This document shows, piece by piece, positions 42,590 through 53,500 of a stretch of 64,000 nt of DNA. The translations under genes and the position numbers were made by a program. Under the pieces are notes generated by a model. It saw nothing but the letters and a program-made list of their open reading frames with translations. It was not told the DNA's origin and did no database searches. The DNA is from Ardenticatenaceae bacterium (lineage in GTDB: Bacteria > Chloroflexota > Anaerolineae > Promineifilales > Promineifilaceae), in the NCBI GenBank assembly GCA_030065875.1, contig JASJCR010000021.1, positions 1 to 64,000 of the forward strand, written 5' to 3'. Every line of letters begins with the position of its first letter. Position 1 is the first letter of the stretch.

Positions 42590-42880
42590 ATGGGAAAACC
42601 GGCCGCTCGCTTAACTGATATGCACGTGTGCCCGCTCGTTACCGTGTTGGTCCCCCACGTTGGAGGGCCGATTGTGCTGGGGTCACCCAATGTGTTAATC
42701 GGCGGGCTGCCGGCCGCGAGGTTAACCGACATGCTCACCTGTGTTGGCCCCCCAGATATGATAGCGATGGGGTCCTCCTCGGTATTGATCAACGGGCTGC
42801 CGGCCGCGCGTCTTGGTGACCAGACCGCCCACGGCGGCACGATCGTGGCCGGGTTTCCACAGGTGTTAATTGGTGGCTAA
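42590..42880 (+). CDS. PAAR-domain spike tip
   Basis: 96 residues, strong AAGGAGA before the ATG. Two PAAR-type repeats: GKPAARLTDMHVCP and GLPAARLTDMLTC / GLPAARLGDQTAHGGTIVAG, with His and Cys residues that bind the metal at the apex (MHVCP, LTCVG, AHGG). PAAR proteins sharpen the spike tip and can carry effectors. This one is minimal, with no fused effector, so cargo must attach elsewhere. Confidence 0.92.
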   Translation: MGKPAARLTDMHVCPLVTVLVPHVGGPIVLGSPNVLIGGLPAARLTDMLTCVGPPDMIAMGSSSVLINGLPAARLGDQTAHGGTIVAGFPQVLIGG

Positions 42881-42894
42881 GCAAGGAGTTTAAG

Positions 42895-43350
42895 ATGGCT
42901 CAAGAACAGTGGGGCACAGATTTACGCCTCTTAATCAATCTAGATCGTCAGTTTGATCGCAACCGCGGCCGCGATCTGTCCGTCGTGGAAAACGAACGCA
43001 CTGGTCGGACTGATCTAGAAACGTTGACGAGGGTCAATAACTTAAAACAGGCCCTCATGCTGCGTTTTCTGACGCCGGTCGGTGAAATGGCGGTCTTGGG
43101 TCACCCTAATTATGGCTCTCGGCTCTCCGAACTTATCGGCCAGCCCAATACCGAAACCACTCGCAATCGGGCCAAGATGTTTACTCTGCTGGCGCTGGGC
43201 CAGGAACCGCGTGTAGCTGAAGTTTTGAGCGTGACCGTGACGACAGCCAGGTCCAATCGCAACCAAATCAATATCGATGTTTCTCTGCGTGTCATTCAAG
43301 AAAGCACCCCCCTTAACCTGGTGTTTCCCTTCTTCTTGGACGGAGCATAG
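42895..43350 (+). CDS. Baseplate wedge protein gp25/gpW-like
   Basis: 151 residues. It contains TGRTDLETLTRVNNLKQALMLRFLTPVGEMAVLGHPNYGSRLSELIG, NRAKMFTLLALGQEPRVAEVLSVTV and INIDVSLRVI, the standard gp25-like (GPW) order, including the conserved E-P-R-V motif (EPRVAEV) that nucleates sheath assembly. AAGGAG precedes the ATG. Confidence 0.9.
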   Translation: MAQEQWGTDLRLLINLDRQFDRNRGRDLSVVENERTGRTDLETLTRVNNLKQALMLRFLTPVGEMAVLGHPNYGSRLSELIGQPNTETTRNRAKMFTLLALGQEPRVAEVLSVTVTTARSNRNQINIDVSLRVIQESTPLNLVFPFFLDGA

Positions 43351-43352
43351 CG

Positions 43353-44966
43353 ATGGATGAAAAAACTGCAACTTTAATCAACCGCCCTTATCTGCAAATC
43401 GTCGACGATATTCTCGTCTCAATGGTCGGCGGCGTGGTCAACGAGCCGATCATTTTTGACCTAAAACTCGATCATTATCCCTTGTCGGAACCCGGCAGCG
43501 AAATCCGCGGCATCACCGGCAAGGTTCGTCAGAATGGCGCTGTAGTTGATCATACTTTTCAAAAAGAGATCGATTTTGTCTTTGACGACGATACCAACGA
43601 AGTGATCTGGCAAGGCGTGACCCTGCCCGAAGATGAATCGATCTTCTACGTCGACTATTTTCGGCCGGAGGGGACCAGTCGTTCCCCGCTGACCGATATC
43701 AACGTCGGCAGCGTAGCCCGCACGTTGGGAGAGGCGATCGGCCGCGAAATCGCAACCGTCTACGAGCAAATTAACCAGGCGTATCGGGCCGGATTTGTCG
43801 ATACGGCCACCGATAAATCTCTAGATCTCGTGGTGGCCATCTTAGGGCTGAAACGCTTCACCAAGGATTTTGCCACCGGCCAAGTGACCTTTTTTCGCGA
43901 TCCTGCCGTTCCCGGCAACATCAACATCCCTGAGGGGGTGCTGCTGGCGACGACCAAAGGTGAAGCCCTCTTTCAAACAACCCAGCTCCGCACCCTCCAA
44001 CAGGGACAGACGCGTATCGATGTGCCTATCCGCGCGGCCGATGAATTTGGCGGGGAGGCGGGCATTGTCGCCGGCGGAGCCATCACCGAAATGGCTCGGC
44101 CGCTGGCCGGCATCAGTCGAATCACCAACTTCGACCCTACCATATTGGCGGCCGAAGATGAAAGCGACAGCGAGCTGCGGGCCCGGGCCAAAGCGGCCCT
44201 GCGGGGATTGGGCAAAGGGACCATTGCGGCGCTGGACAACGCCATTTTTGAGGCTCGGGAAACCCTTATCGAAATTTGGGATCCTAACGGTCCGCCAGCC
44301 AAGCGGTCAGATGTCGGTGAGGTGGTTCTCCTGGTTGAAACGGAACCGGAACGATTTGAAAGCCTCAATGCGGTGGTTCAGGAAACCCGCGCCGCCGGGA
44401 TTCAGGCGACAGTGGTGGCCCGCTATATCTTTTATAAACCGCGGCTCATCGTGTCCTATAAAAACATACAAACCGGCACGGGTAAAGAGAAGTTGAAAGA
44501 AGAAATTATCGCTGCTCTGCAGGCGTACACCGACAGCCTGAGCGGGGGCGACTCAGCCACCGGGGAAGCGCTTCTGAAAACTATCAAAGAAGCGGCTGAA
44601 GACAACATTGACGAGGTTCAATTTGCCGATCTCATCACCTGGCAGTCGAATTTAGGCCAGCCCGGCACCGAATCGCTGGTCGACGAAATTCTTAATGCCG
44701 TGGCTCTGGCCCCGGCCGATGACCCCGAGCAGAAGATAATCAAAAAGAAATTGACCGATTTGGTCACCCTCGAAACCCCCACCCTGCTCCCATCCGGCAG
44801 CCGCGATCCCAACCGGGATCTGGTGGTCGGCGAATCAGGAGCGCGGGCCACGCCAGAAGAGTTGGCCAGCGGCACTTTTACCATCCTGGCCAAGATCGGC
44901 GAAGATCCGTGGTTCCTGGTGCTCGATATGGAGCCGGCCGATATTAAATTGGAGGAAGCGGGCTGA
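43353..44966 (+). CDS. Baseplate wedge protein, gpJ / gp47-like
   Basis: 537 residues. The early region (PRPEGTSRSPLTDINVGSVARTLGEAIGREIATVYEQINQAYRAGFVDTATDKSLDLVVAILGLKR) and GQVTFFRDPAVPGNINIPEGVLLAT, GEAGIVAGGAI and DPTILAAEDESDSELRARAKAALRGLGKGT are the usual J-family signatures. It is a wedge subunit joining gp25 to gpI. The C-terminal 150 residues are longer than in P2 gpJ. Its TGA overlaps the next ATG by one base. Confidence 0.9.
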   Translation: MDEKTATLINRPYLQIVDDILVSMVGGVVNEPIIFDLKLDHYPLSEPGSEIRGITGKVRQNGAVVDHTFQKEIDFVFDDDTNEVIWQGVTLPEDESIFYVDYFRPEGTSRSPLTDINVGSVARTLGEAIGREIATVYEQINQAYRAGFVDTATDKSLDLVVAILGLKRFTKDFATGQVTFFRDPAVPGNINIPEGVLLATTKGEALFQTTQLRTLQQGQTRIDVPIRAADEFGGEAGIVAGGAITEMARPLAGISRITNFDPTILAAEDESDSELRARAKAALRGLGKGTIAALDNAIFEARETLIEIWDPNGPPAKRSDVGEVVLLVETEPERFESLNAVVQETRAAGIQATVVARYIFYKPRLIVSYKNIQTGTGKEKLKEEIIAALQAYTDSLSGGDSATGEALLKTIKEAAEDNIDEVQFADLITWQSNLGQPGTESLVDEILNAVALAPADDPEQKIIKKKLTDLVTLETPTLLPSGSRDPNRDLVVGESGARATPEELASGTFTILAKIGEDPWFLVLDMEPADIKLEEAG

Positions 44967-47900
44967 TGCCAACAAAAAGCGACCGCATTTTAAGCTATTT
45001 GCCCGGCACGTTTAAACGACAGGCTCGCCTCTCGGCTCTCATGGCCGTGGTTGATGCGTTTGGTCGGGAACTGCTCGATGGGGAAAACAGCCTGGCCGCG
45101 ATTATGCAGGCCCACTGGGTCGATCATGCTGATCGCGGGTCCGACGTCATCAACGATCTGGCCCGCATCGCCGCCCTCTACGGGCTGGCTCCCCGCTGCG
45201 AGACCCCGCCAGACCCGCCATTGCTGTGCGCTCCGCCGCCGCGCTGTGACGAAACGGTTGAAGAATTTCGTGAACACCTCAAACGGTATGTGCGCACCTT
45301 TTTGGACGGCACCGTGACGGTTCAGGGGATTTTACGCATCGCGGCCGAAAATTTGGGGGTGCGTATCGCCGACGCATATGACGACATGGACCCCTGGTGG
45401 CGGCGATCCACCGATCAGCTGATCACCTGGCGACCCCGCGGCGACGATATCGCCGGCCGGCTGTTGGGCTTTGCCGCCGCAACGGCCGTTGGTCGTGCGG
45501 CCACCCGGGCCAATATTCAAGGTTCCGCCGATCTCAGCCGCGGTGTCGACCTCAGTGACACCCCAATCTTGCGCCTGCAGGTTGATGAACAGCCGGCAGT
45601 GGAGATCGATTTTTTAGAAGGGCGTTCCGATCCCGTGGTTCCGTTGAGCTGGATCACGACGGTCATAAACAACGCCGTGGGGTCATCGCAGGTTGCCCAC
45701 GATCACGATGGATTTTTAAGGCTCACCTCGATTGTCAGCGGAACGGCCGCCAGACTAAAAATTTTGGGAGGGTCCCAGGATGCCGCACCGGCCTTGCTGG
45801 GCATCGCACCGCGCCACGTCACCGGCCGCGCGGCCTCCCCCGCCACCGTAACCGGTCGGATCGATTTGAGCGGCGGAATCGATCTTTCTGAGCACCATTT
45901 TATTCGTCTGGTCGTTGACCGGACCGCCATCTACGAAATTGAGCTCCCGGCCGGAGCCGAGGTCACGCTCGATCAAATTACCGATGGGATCAACACCATT
46001 GTGGGGCAGACAATCACCACACACGACGGGCAATTTTTAACGCTCACCTCGACAACCACCGGCTTTAACAGCAGTCTCAGCCTCGAGCCTCCGGCCGCGC
46101 AAGACGCCACCTTTCTACTTTTTGGGGACGTCGATCTATTTCATTTGGGACAGGATGCCCAGCCGGCCCGCTTCCAGGGTCTCGCTGATCTGAGCCGTGG
46201 CGTTGATCTCAGCCAGCGGGCCAATATCGCCCTGGCGCTGGATGGGGCGCCGGCGGTGACAATCAACTGTGCCGGCAGCGACCCGGCAAACACCCGCCTG
46301 AGCGAAATCACAGCGACGATCAATCAAGTGATTGGCGACACGGTCGCCCTGCACAACGGCCGCTTTGTGACCGTTTCATCCCCAACCGTAGGACCGGCCG
46401 GGATTGTTGAATTTGACATCGCGGCGGAAAATGACGCCTCAGATCTGATCATGGGTCTGACCCCGCGCACCGCAGCGGGGAAGGACGGGACGGCCGCTCT
46501 AATCAAAGGGACGGCCGTGCATGACGAGCCGCTCAATTTGATCACGCAGCACCGATTGCTCATCTCTGCTGATGATCGGCCGGCGGTCGAGATCGATCTG
46601 CACCACGGCCCGGCCGATCGCACGGCCGCGACCCTGGGTGAAATTGTACAGGCGATCAACGATCAAGTTGGCATGCCCATCGCCCAACATGACGGTCAAA
46701 CGGTGACTCTCATCTCTGTCACCGTCGGAGACGAGAGTCGGCTGGCCGTCCGTCCTCTAGAAGAGCAGATCCACCGCCGTTTTGTGACGCGGACGCCGAT
46801 CACCGATGAAGCGGCCACGGCGGTGCTGGGATTTGTGTCTCGAGAGGCAACCGGCAGTGATGGCAAGGCGGCTCGGGTGGTAGGTCAAAAAGATTTGAGC
46901 CGCGGGGTTGATCTGCGCGAAGGGCGCTATTTGCGCATTGCCGTTGACGGCCCCGATTTTGTCGATATTGATTGTGCTGGGGTCCGGCCGCACGCCACGA
47001 CGCTGGGGGACCTCGTGACCGCAATCAATCAGGCACTTGGAAGCGATATCGCTTCTACCGATGAAAAATTCCTTACGCTCACCTCTGCAAATCAAAGCAG
47101 CGCCAGCCGCATCGCTTTTGCCCCCCCACAAGCCACCAACGCTTGGGATCTTTTACTGGGGCAGACCGCTGACTCAGCTACCGGCCGTAACGCTACAGGT
47201 GTTCGGCTGATAGGTACTGTTGATCTCAGCGAGGGCATTGAACTGCCGGCCGGGGCAGCCCTGCGGTTAGGGGTTGACGATGCCGATCCCGCCACAATCG
47301 TCCTGACCGAAACAGCCGCACAGCTGTCTCTCAATCAAGTCGTCAACGTGATCAACATCACCCTGGGGATAACCTTGGCCACCACCGACGGCACCCGCTT
47401 GATTTTGCGATCTCCTACCAGCGGAAAAAACAGTCGGCTTATTATTGAAGCCGCTCCTAATGAGGATGTTACCGCTGCCTTGCTGGGCTTTGACCCTCCG
47501 CGAACTTACCTGGGCAGTGACCCGTTACCGGCCCTCATCGAGGGCCAAGTCGTGCTGGATCAGCCGGTCGATATGACCACTAGGAGATTTTTAGCCATTG
47601 GCCTTAACGGCGGCCCGGTCACCGTAGTCGACTGTGCGACTATGGCGGCCGATCCAGCGTCCGTCTCACTGGCCAGCATCATCGGGGCGATCAACACTCG
47701 TTTGGCCGGCACTGTGGCTTCAGACAACGGTGGCCGGCTGGTATTATCTTCGCTGACCAGAGGCTCGGCCGGCAGTGTTGTTATCGAAGACCATTTTGCT
47801 GGGGACGCTCGTCAGCGGCTGTTTGGAGAGGTCCCAGATGAAACGTTGGGTGAGGATGCCCTTCCGGCATCGATCACCGGCGAAGTCGATCTCTTAGCGG

Positions 47901-49309
47901 GGATAGATTTGTCGGAGCGCTCGATCCTGCGGTTAAAAATTGATCAGCGCCCCCCTCTCGACATTTACCTCGCAGGTCTCGACCCAGCAGCAACATTTGT
48001 AGATGAAATGGTGACAGCCTTGAACGATGTTGTTCCCGGTCTGGCCCGCGCCACCGCAGACGACCGGCTGCAGCTCAGTTCGCCTACGGCCGGGAGTGAC
48101 AGCTATTTGGCTGTTCAGCCGTTGCGCTATCTCGAACTCGTCGAGTACCCCCCAGGGAAAGAGAAAAAAATCGAGGAGCAGGCTACCCACGGCCACAGTT
48201 GGTCGGTGATCAACAGCGGCGCGGCGGACAGCTTCGTCGAGATCACCCTGATTGCTAACCGCGGCGTCGCCGGACCGGCCCTGGTGAACCGCGCTTTGAA
48301 TGTTCAGGTCCGCCTGCAGCAGTCGTTTTCCCCCGGTGACATCATTAATCTGTGGGCCGATGACTTTGAATTACTCAGGGCGACGGTGCAATCGACAGGT
48401 GATTTGGCCCCGCGCTCGATCCCCGCCGAAAAAGTAATCGTCGGGAGTTGCGACACCTCGGGCAAAGCCGCTGATTTTTTAGCGAGAGCCAATATTTTGC
48501 GGCTGCCGCGCGGCCGATCTGACTGGATGTTTTTAGAGTGTCCGGTAGCTCGGTTTGACGCCGCTTATTTTGACCGGGACCACTTTGCCAACGGGATTTG
48601 TTTTGAACCGGGCATTTTTGACGCCAGCTGTTTTGCCGGAGAAGGGGTAGAAAATCCGATCCAAACGGTTTTTGCCGATACAAATGCAAACCCGTCACCA
48701 GAGACAACCGTTCGATTTACCTGGCGAGAGCATCAGCCGGCCGCCTTTGAGGTCAACCTGCCTCACGATCTGCCAGCTCGATTTGGAGGTCGATTTGATA
48801 AAAGCCGGTTTGGAATCAATCCCAACAATCCTGAAGTCTACAAAGGGGTGGTGGCTTCACCGCCGGGCGATGCCAATCACCTGGTCGTGCAAATTCAGGC
48901 CCGAGATCGATCTCTGGTTGAAGCAAGCATAGTTAACCTGGTGCCCTTGGGTTGGGAATCGTTTGAAATCCCGTTCCGTCAGCCCCATTTTTTAACCCTG
49001 GGTCGTGCTGAGCAGAACGCCCGTCTGTATCTGAGCGCCGAAGGGTTGGAGGGTTTTATCGAAATTCGGGCACGGGAGCCAGGGGGTTGGGGAAATGACC
49101 TCGCCGTGTCGGTCCGCCCGGCCGGGCCGGCTCTGTACGACGTTTGCGTCATCTATGAAGGGGGCCGATTTGAAAGTGCCCGGCAGGCGGTTGAAGGCGA
49201 ACCGGCTCCACCCCTTGTACAGGAGATGAAACAGGCCAGCCCGGTAGGGGTTTTACAGGCCAAAGCGGCCGGTGTGTGGGCCACAGTAACTCGCGAGCGG
49301 GTCGATTGA
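44966..49309 (+). CDS. gpI-like baseplate protein fused to eight fibre-like repeats and a sheath-like end
   Basis: 1447 residues. The N-terminal 160 residues are gpI-like (ILSYLPGTFKRQARLSALMAVVDAFGRELLD, NDLARIAALYGLAP, LKRYVRTFLDGTVTVQGILRIAAENLG). From about 165 to 1055 there are eight repeats of roughly 110 residues, each with D-L-S-x-G-I/V-D-L, a xLRLxVD strand, an LxxIxxxINxxxG helix and a xLTLxSxxxGxxSxL strand. The INxxxG and L-x-L-x-S pattern resembles flagellin/FliD hook IN modules. The final 250 residues contain IEIRAREPGGWGNDLAVSV, like the insertion domain of sheath proteins. Probably the main baseplate fibre. Confidence 0.75.
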   Translation: MPTKSDRILSYLPGTFKRQARLSALMAVVDAFGRELLDGENSLAAIMQAHWVDHADRGSDVINDLARIAALYGLAPRCETPPDPPLLCAPPPRCDETVEEFREHLKRYVRTFLDGTVTVQGILRIAAENLGVRIADAYDDMDPWWRRSTDQLITWRPRGDDIAGRLLGFAAATAVGRAATRANIQGSADLSRGVDLSDTPILRLQVDEQPAVEIDFLEGRSDPVVPLSWITTVINNAVGSSQVAHDHDGFLRLTSIVSGTAARLKILGGSQDAAPALLGIAPRHVTGRAASPATVTGRIDLSGGIDLSEHHFIRLVVDRTAIYEIELPAGAEVTLDQITDGINTIVGQTITTHDGQFLTLTSTTTGFNSSLSLEPPAAQDATFLLFGDVDLFHLGQDAQPARFQGLADLSRGVDLSQRANIALALDGAPAVTINCAGSDPANTRLSEITATINQVIGDTVALHNGRFVTVSSPTVGPAGIVEFDIAAENDASDLIMGLTPRTAAGKDGTAALIKGTAVHDEPLNLITQHRLLISADDRPAVEIDLHHGPADRTAATLGEIVQAINDQVGMPIAQHDGQTVTLISVTVGDESRLAVRPLEEQIHRRFVTRTPITDEAATAVLGFVSREATGSDGKAARVVGQKDLSRGVDLREGRYLRIAVDGPDFVDIDCAGVRPHATTLGDLVTAINQALGSDIASTDEKFLTLTSANQSSASRIAFAPPQATNAWDLLLGQTADSATGRNATGVRLIGTVDLSEGIELPAGAALRLGVDDADPATIVLTETAAQLSLNQVVNVINITLGITLATTDGTRLILRSPTSGKNSRLIIEAAPNEDVTAALLGFDPPRTYLGSDPLPALIEGQVVLDQPVDMTTRRFLAIGLNGGPVTVVDCATMAADPASVSLASIIGAINTRLAGTVASDNGGRLVLSSLTRGSAGSVVIEDHFAGDARQRLFGEVPDETLGEDALPASITGEVDLLAGIDLSERSILRLKIDQRPPLDIYLAGLDPAATFVDEMVTALNDVVPGLARATADDRLQLSSPTAGSDSYLAVQPLRYLELVEYPPGKEKKIEEQATHGHSWSVINSGAADSFVEITLIANRGVAGPALVNRALNVQVRLQQSFSPGDIINLWADDFELLRATVQSTGDLAPRSIPAEKVIVGSCDTSGKAADFLARANILRLPRGRSDWMFLECPVARFDAAYFDRDHFANGICFEPGIFDASCFAGEGVENPIQTVFADTNANPSPETTVRFTWREHQPAAFEVNLPHDLPARFGGRFDKSRFGINPNNPEVYKGVVASPPGDANHLVVQIQARDRSLVEASIVNLVPLGWESFEIPFRQPHFLTLGRAEQNARLYLSAEGLEGFIEIRAREPGGWGNDLAVSVRPAGPALYDVCVIYEGGRFESARQAVEGEPAPPLVQEMKQASPVGVLQAKAAGVWATVTRERVD

Positions 49310-49347
49310 CCGGCCGCATTTTGCGAAAACAAACAGGAGACAAAATC

Positions 49348-50409
49348 ATGGAACAGACATTTGATCCGTACATTAAACATCACGCTGGTGATCTCATCAC
49401 AGCCGATAATTCCAACGACCTGCAGGTAATGATCCGCGAGGATATAGCCAAACAGGCCAAAGAGGCGGCCGAGAGTATTACCCACGTTGAATCGGCTGAC
49501 AACGCCGCCCACCTGGAGGACCATACACTCCAGCAGATCAAGGACGAGCTAAAAAATGAGATTTTAGCCGAGATTCCAAAGCGGACCGGCTATCGTCGCC
49601 TCTTTTTAAAGCTCAAACTTCACGAGGAAAAGGTCGTCCACCACGATTTAAAAACTTGCCCGCTGGTCGACCTTTATCAGCTCGACTATTTTCGAGTAGG
49701 CGCATCTGAAGACGGCTATCAATTTGAGACATGGGTCAACTTCTATCTTTATCAATCGGGAGAAAAACGCCTTCGTTTTCGTGATGAAAACCTGCCGGAT
49801 TCACCTCTGAGAACGGTTGATATCGAACCGCAAGATGGTCATGCCTATCGCATCCCGTTTAAGGACATGCTGGAGATGTACAGCGTTGATTATAGTGACG
49901 ACAGCAGCTTAAACGATCTTGAAACCGAATTCTGGAAGGCGTTTTTTGCCGCTCCCAACGACGAATTTGACGATGATCAATACGCTCATTCTCCTTGGTT
50001 TGACCGCTGCTGCCGAGAAAATATGAGCGTCAGCGAGATCAAGAGGAAGCGTAATTGGGACGATATCTGGTTCCAGATGCGGCCGCGCAAAACGGTCAAC
50101 TATCCCTACCTGGGTGGCAATCCAATTGATCCTGCTAACAATACCCCCGTGGATAATTATGGGCAACCGGAAGCACCAATCGCTGCAGAAAACATAAACG
50201 ACGGTATACCGGTCATGCCGGCTCCTACCCAAATTGAGGTTACTCATTTTGATCTCAACCATCTTGGTTTGATGCTGCTGCGACCGGCCGTATACCCACC
50301 AGAACTGTTTGCCCCTCCAAACAACCCAGACGGCCCTGGTGGAATCGCCGAGGATCGGCGCGAACAAATTCTCAGCGAATTAAAGATCATGCTTCTGCTC
50401 AAGGTTTAA
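49348..50409 (+). CDS. Tail-associated protein with fibre-attachment-like N-terminus
   Basis: 353 residues from the ATG after AGGAGACAAAATC; an upstream in-frame start overlaps the previous gene. The N-terminus FDPYIKHHAGDLITADNSNDLQVMIREDIAKQAKEAAES follows the H-x-x-G-D-L-I-T-A-x-x-x-N-x-L-Q pattern seen in proteins attached to phage baseplates, then a helical linker (LEDHTLQQIKDELKNEILAEIP) and an unknown mixed domain with many aromatic residues. No catalytic motif seen. Probably a structural appendage. Confidence 0.5.
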   Translation: MEQTFDPYIKHHAGDLITADNSNDLQVMIREDIAKQAKEAAESITHVESADNAAHLEDHTLQQIKDELKNEILAEIPKRTGYRRLFLKLKLHEEKVVHHDLKTCPLVDLYQLDYFRVGASEDGYQFETWVNFYLYQSGEKRLRFRDENLPDSPLRTVDIEPQDGHAYRIPFKDMLEMYSVDYSDDSSLNDLETEFWKAFFAAPNDEFDDDQYAHSPWFDRCCRENMSVSEIKRKRNWDDIWFQMRPRKTVNYPYLGGNPIDPANNTPVDNYGQPEAPIAAENINDGIPVMPAPTQIEVTHFDLNHLGLMLLRPAVYPPELFAPPNNPDGPGGIAEDRREQILSELKIMLLLKV

Positions 50410-50518
50410 GTTTGATTGTGCACAAACCTCAGACGCGAAAACCATGAGCGGCACAGAACTATCCGTTCCCAATACGCCATTTGCGTCTGCTTATATCATT
50501 TGATGGAGATGTCATCTC

Positions 50519-53500
50519 ATGAACCTGAACACCCGCTTTCCTGGTTTCCAATCCCCGTTTGAGGGAGAGCGTACGCTGTCTCTGCGCACCCTGCCGGAAG
50601 GGGCGCAAATCACCAGTGCCCGCCTGGTCATCACTCCCCGGCCATATAAAACAACCGTCCGGTTTAACGGAGACATAGGGGATTGGGGGGCGACTCGGGA
50701 AAGCGGGAGCGAACCGACTCCCTGGACAACCGTCGATTTACACACTCAGCGGAAGATTATCGCTTTTGTGGCCAGAGCCGTAGATTTATCCGTCAACGTT
50801 CGCCTTCAGGTTGATATGGGTGGTTTATGGGTCCAGATCGGCGATGACGGGAATGTTCATGCTGGCGAAGGACCGTCAACGGGTTTTGACCTAGAGAGGA
50901 ATCCTCAATCCTTTCAACTCCCGCCATTGCTAGCCCGGCGCTTCAAGCTGCAGTTTATTTCAGAGACAAATCAAACACCACCACCCAACATACCGGACAT
51001 TGCCATTGACAATATCTCTATCATCTCCAACCCCAGCAACCTGACCGTCAGCCTCGGCGACGGCCCTCCCATTTGGGCCAGGGCTGGGGAATTGACCCAG
51101 GTTGAACGTTCACCCGATCTGACCACCCCGCTGCAGGATTTTCTGACAACGGCCCAGGTCAAAAACGGCAATTATGTCGTGCCGCTGGTGGTCCACTCCG
51201 ATACGATCGCCACCTTTGATCTGGCGGTCGAAATCGACTTCACCGTGGCTCAGAGCGTACTGCCGGCCGGCGTCCGCGAAACGGTTCTGCCGTTTAAACA
51301 TGACGGCATCGCCATCACCCAGGATAATTTGCTATCAGTGCAGCTGCCGGTTGGGGCACGGGTGGTGCCCGGCCAGACAACCGGCCGGGTGATCGGCTCG
51401 TTTGACCCCAGCCGCATCGTGCATGGCCCGACAGGATCGGTCACTCCTGACGGTGCTGTGCCTGTGGAGGCCGGTCTCTCCCAAGCACAGCCAATCTTAT
51501 TAGAAGAAGACACTGCAGCCACGGCCATCGATCTGCTCCTGCAGGCCGATAGCCGATCGGCCGAGCTCGATCTGCTCCTGCTGCAGGATACCGACGGGCA
51601 GCCGGGGCTGACCCCCTTGCTGGCAGAACCACGCTCTTTTACCATCGATCGGGATATCGCCGCCCAGCCGACCTGGATCAGCGTGGCGCTCGACCAGGAA
51701 TTCCAGTTCAAAAAAGGAACGCGGGTGTGGCTGGTGGTCCAGGCGCGCAGCGGGAAAACGTGCTGGAGCATCACGGCCGGTGAGGGAATGGGCGTTTATC
51801 AAACGGACAACGGCGGTCTATCTTGGCGGCCGACGGCAGTACCAGTGGTCAATCTCCCGCTGGCAGCGTTCTTCCGCCTGCGTCATGTGCCGCCCCGATT
51901 CCAAATGCCCATCGAGGTTGAGATCGGCAGCGGAGAAGCAGCCGAGCGGGTGTTTTTGGATCGGTTTGCTCCAATGGGTCGGGTCGACTTTCATCTCAAT
52001 TTTGATGAATTTACTCAAAAAATTAACGCCTTTTTGGAAAACGAACCGTCACCGATCTGCCCAGAAGGGGAGCATTTGGCCAACGGGGCATTTGATCGAT
52101 GGACGACCCTGGGAGATAACGTCGGTCAGCCGAGGCCCATTGATATGGACGGAACCCCGCTGACTATCGCCTATGCGGTAGATGATCAACACATTTATAT
52201 TGGCGGCCTCAATCGATTTCGCATACTGGATGGTTCATGCAGCAGGGAATTCGATTCCTTTGCCCTGCAAAGTGGACAATCTTTGGATATCGCCGTTCAT
52301 CCCAATGGAAAATACGTTTTTTTGCTCACAGGCATTTTTGGGGAGGATTCATCGCGCTCCCTGCTCGTCATCGATACGGCCACTCGACGGCCGGTTGGGG
52401 CAACGATCGAGCTAGATGATGACGTAAACGGCATCGCAATCAGCCCGGACGGTCGCGATTTGGCCATATTTGGAAACACTTCTACGAGGGGTCGAATCCA
52501 AGCGATTCCCGTCGATACGATCCTCAACAATCCGTCTTCAATTGGATCAGAAGCAATTCCATCGCTTAATTTAGCTCCTGATAACTTCATCAGCGATGCA
52601 AAATACACCGAAGACAATGCCCAGCTGGTGCTCTCTGTGCGGCAACAAAACGCCGACCAAGGTGCTCTCGTTTTATTAAATTCCAATCTTGATTTTAGAG
52701 AAGTGATCTCGATCGACGGGTGTCGGTTCCCTGAAGCGTTGAGCTTGATTTCGGGTACGAACCGGGCCGTTGTCTGCGAACGCGGTCCTTATCAATTGGG
52801 TAATGTTTTTATCGTCGATTATCGACAGGGAGAGACGGTCGTTGTTACGGATGGCTCACCCTATTCTCCTTTTGTCGCGCCGGTTGGTGTGGTTACTACC
52901 CCCAACGGGCAACGGGCGTTTGTCATCGACCAAAATCCCGATAATGTATTTGTCATCGACCTTTTATCAGCACAGCTGACACATTCGTTCTCGCTCCAGA
53001 CTGACCCTAGCGATATCGCCATCAATTTTGAGGGAGATATTGTTTCGGTGCCGGTAACAAATTTTGAGGGCTTTACTTTTTTGGTTCAAATCCAACTGGG
53101 AAACCCTATGCCGGAAGAATGGACGTTGACGTCCGGTTTATTAAGCTACGAATGCCTTTCAGATCCCTACAAACGGGTGGCGATCCTAGGGTTTTCTACC
53201 CATACCCAAGATTTTAGCCTGGCAACCTCCTCATTGTCTCAGGTTGTGCCGGTCACCCCTGAATGCCCTTATGATTTTTCCTTTTGGGGTATAGCAACCA
53301 ACAGAAGCGCCATCGCCGAAATCATCTGGCGAGGTGATGGTTGCACGGCTGATCGTGTCGACCAGATCGAATTTGCCCTGTTTGAGGAACCTGAAGAAAC
53401 AGATGGAGATGGGGAGGAATCCGAATTGGAGTTGATTCTTCATCGACTACGCGCCATCGCCCCGACCGGCGCGACCCAGGCCGAAATCCGCTTTACTACG

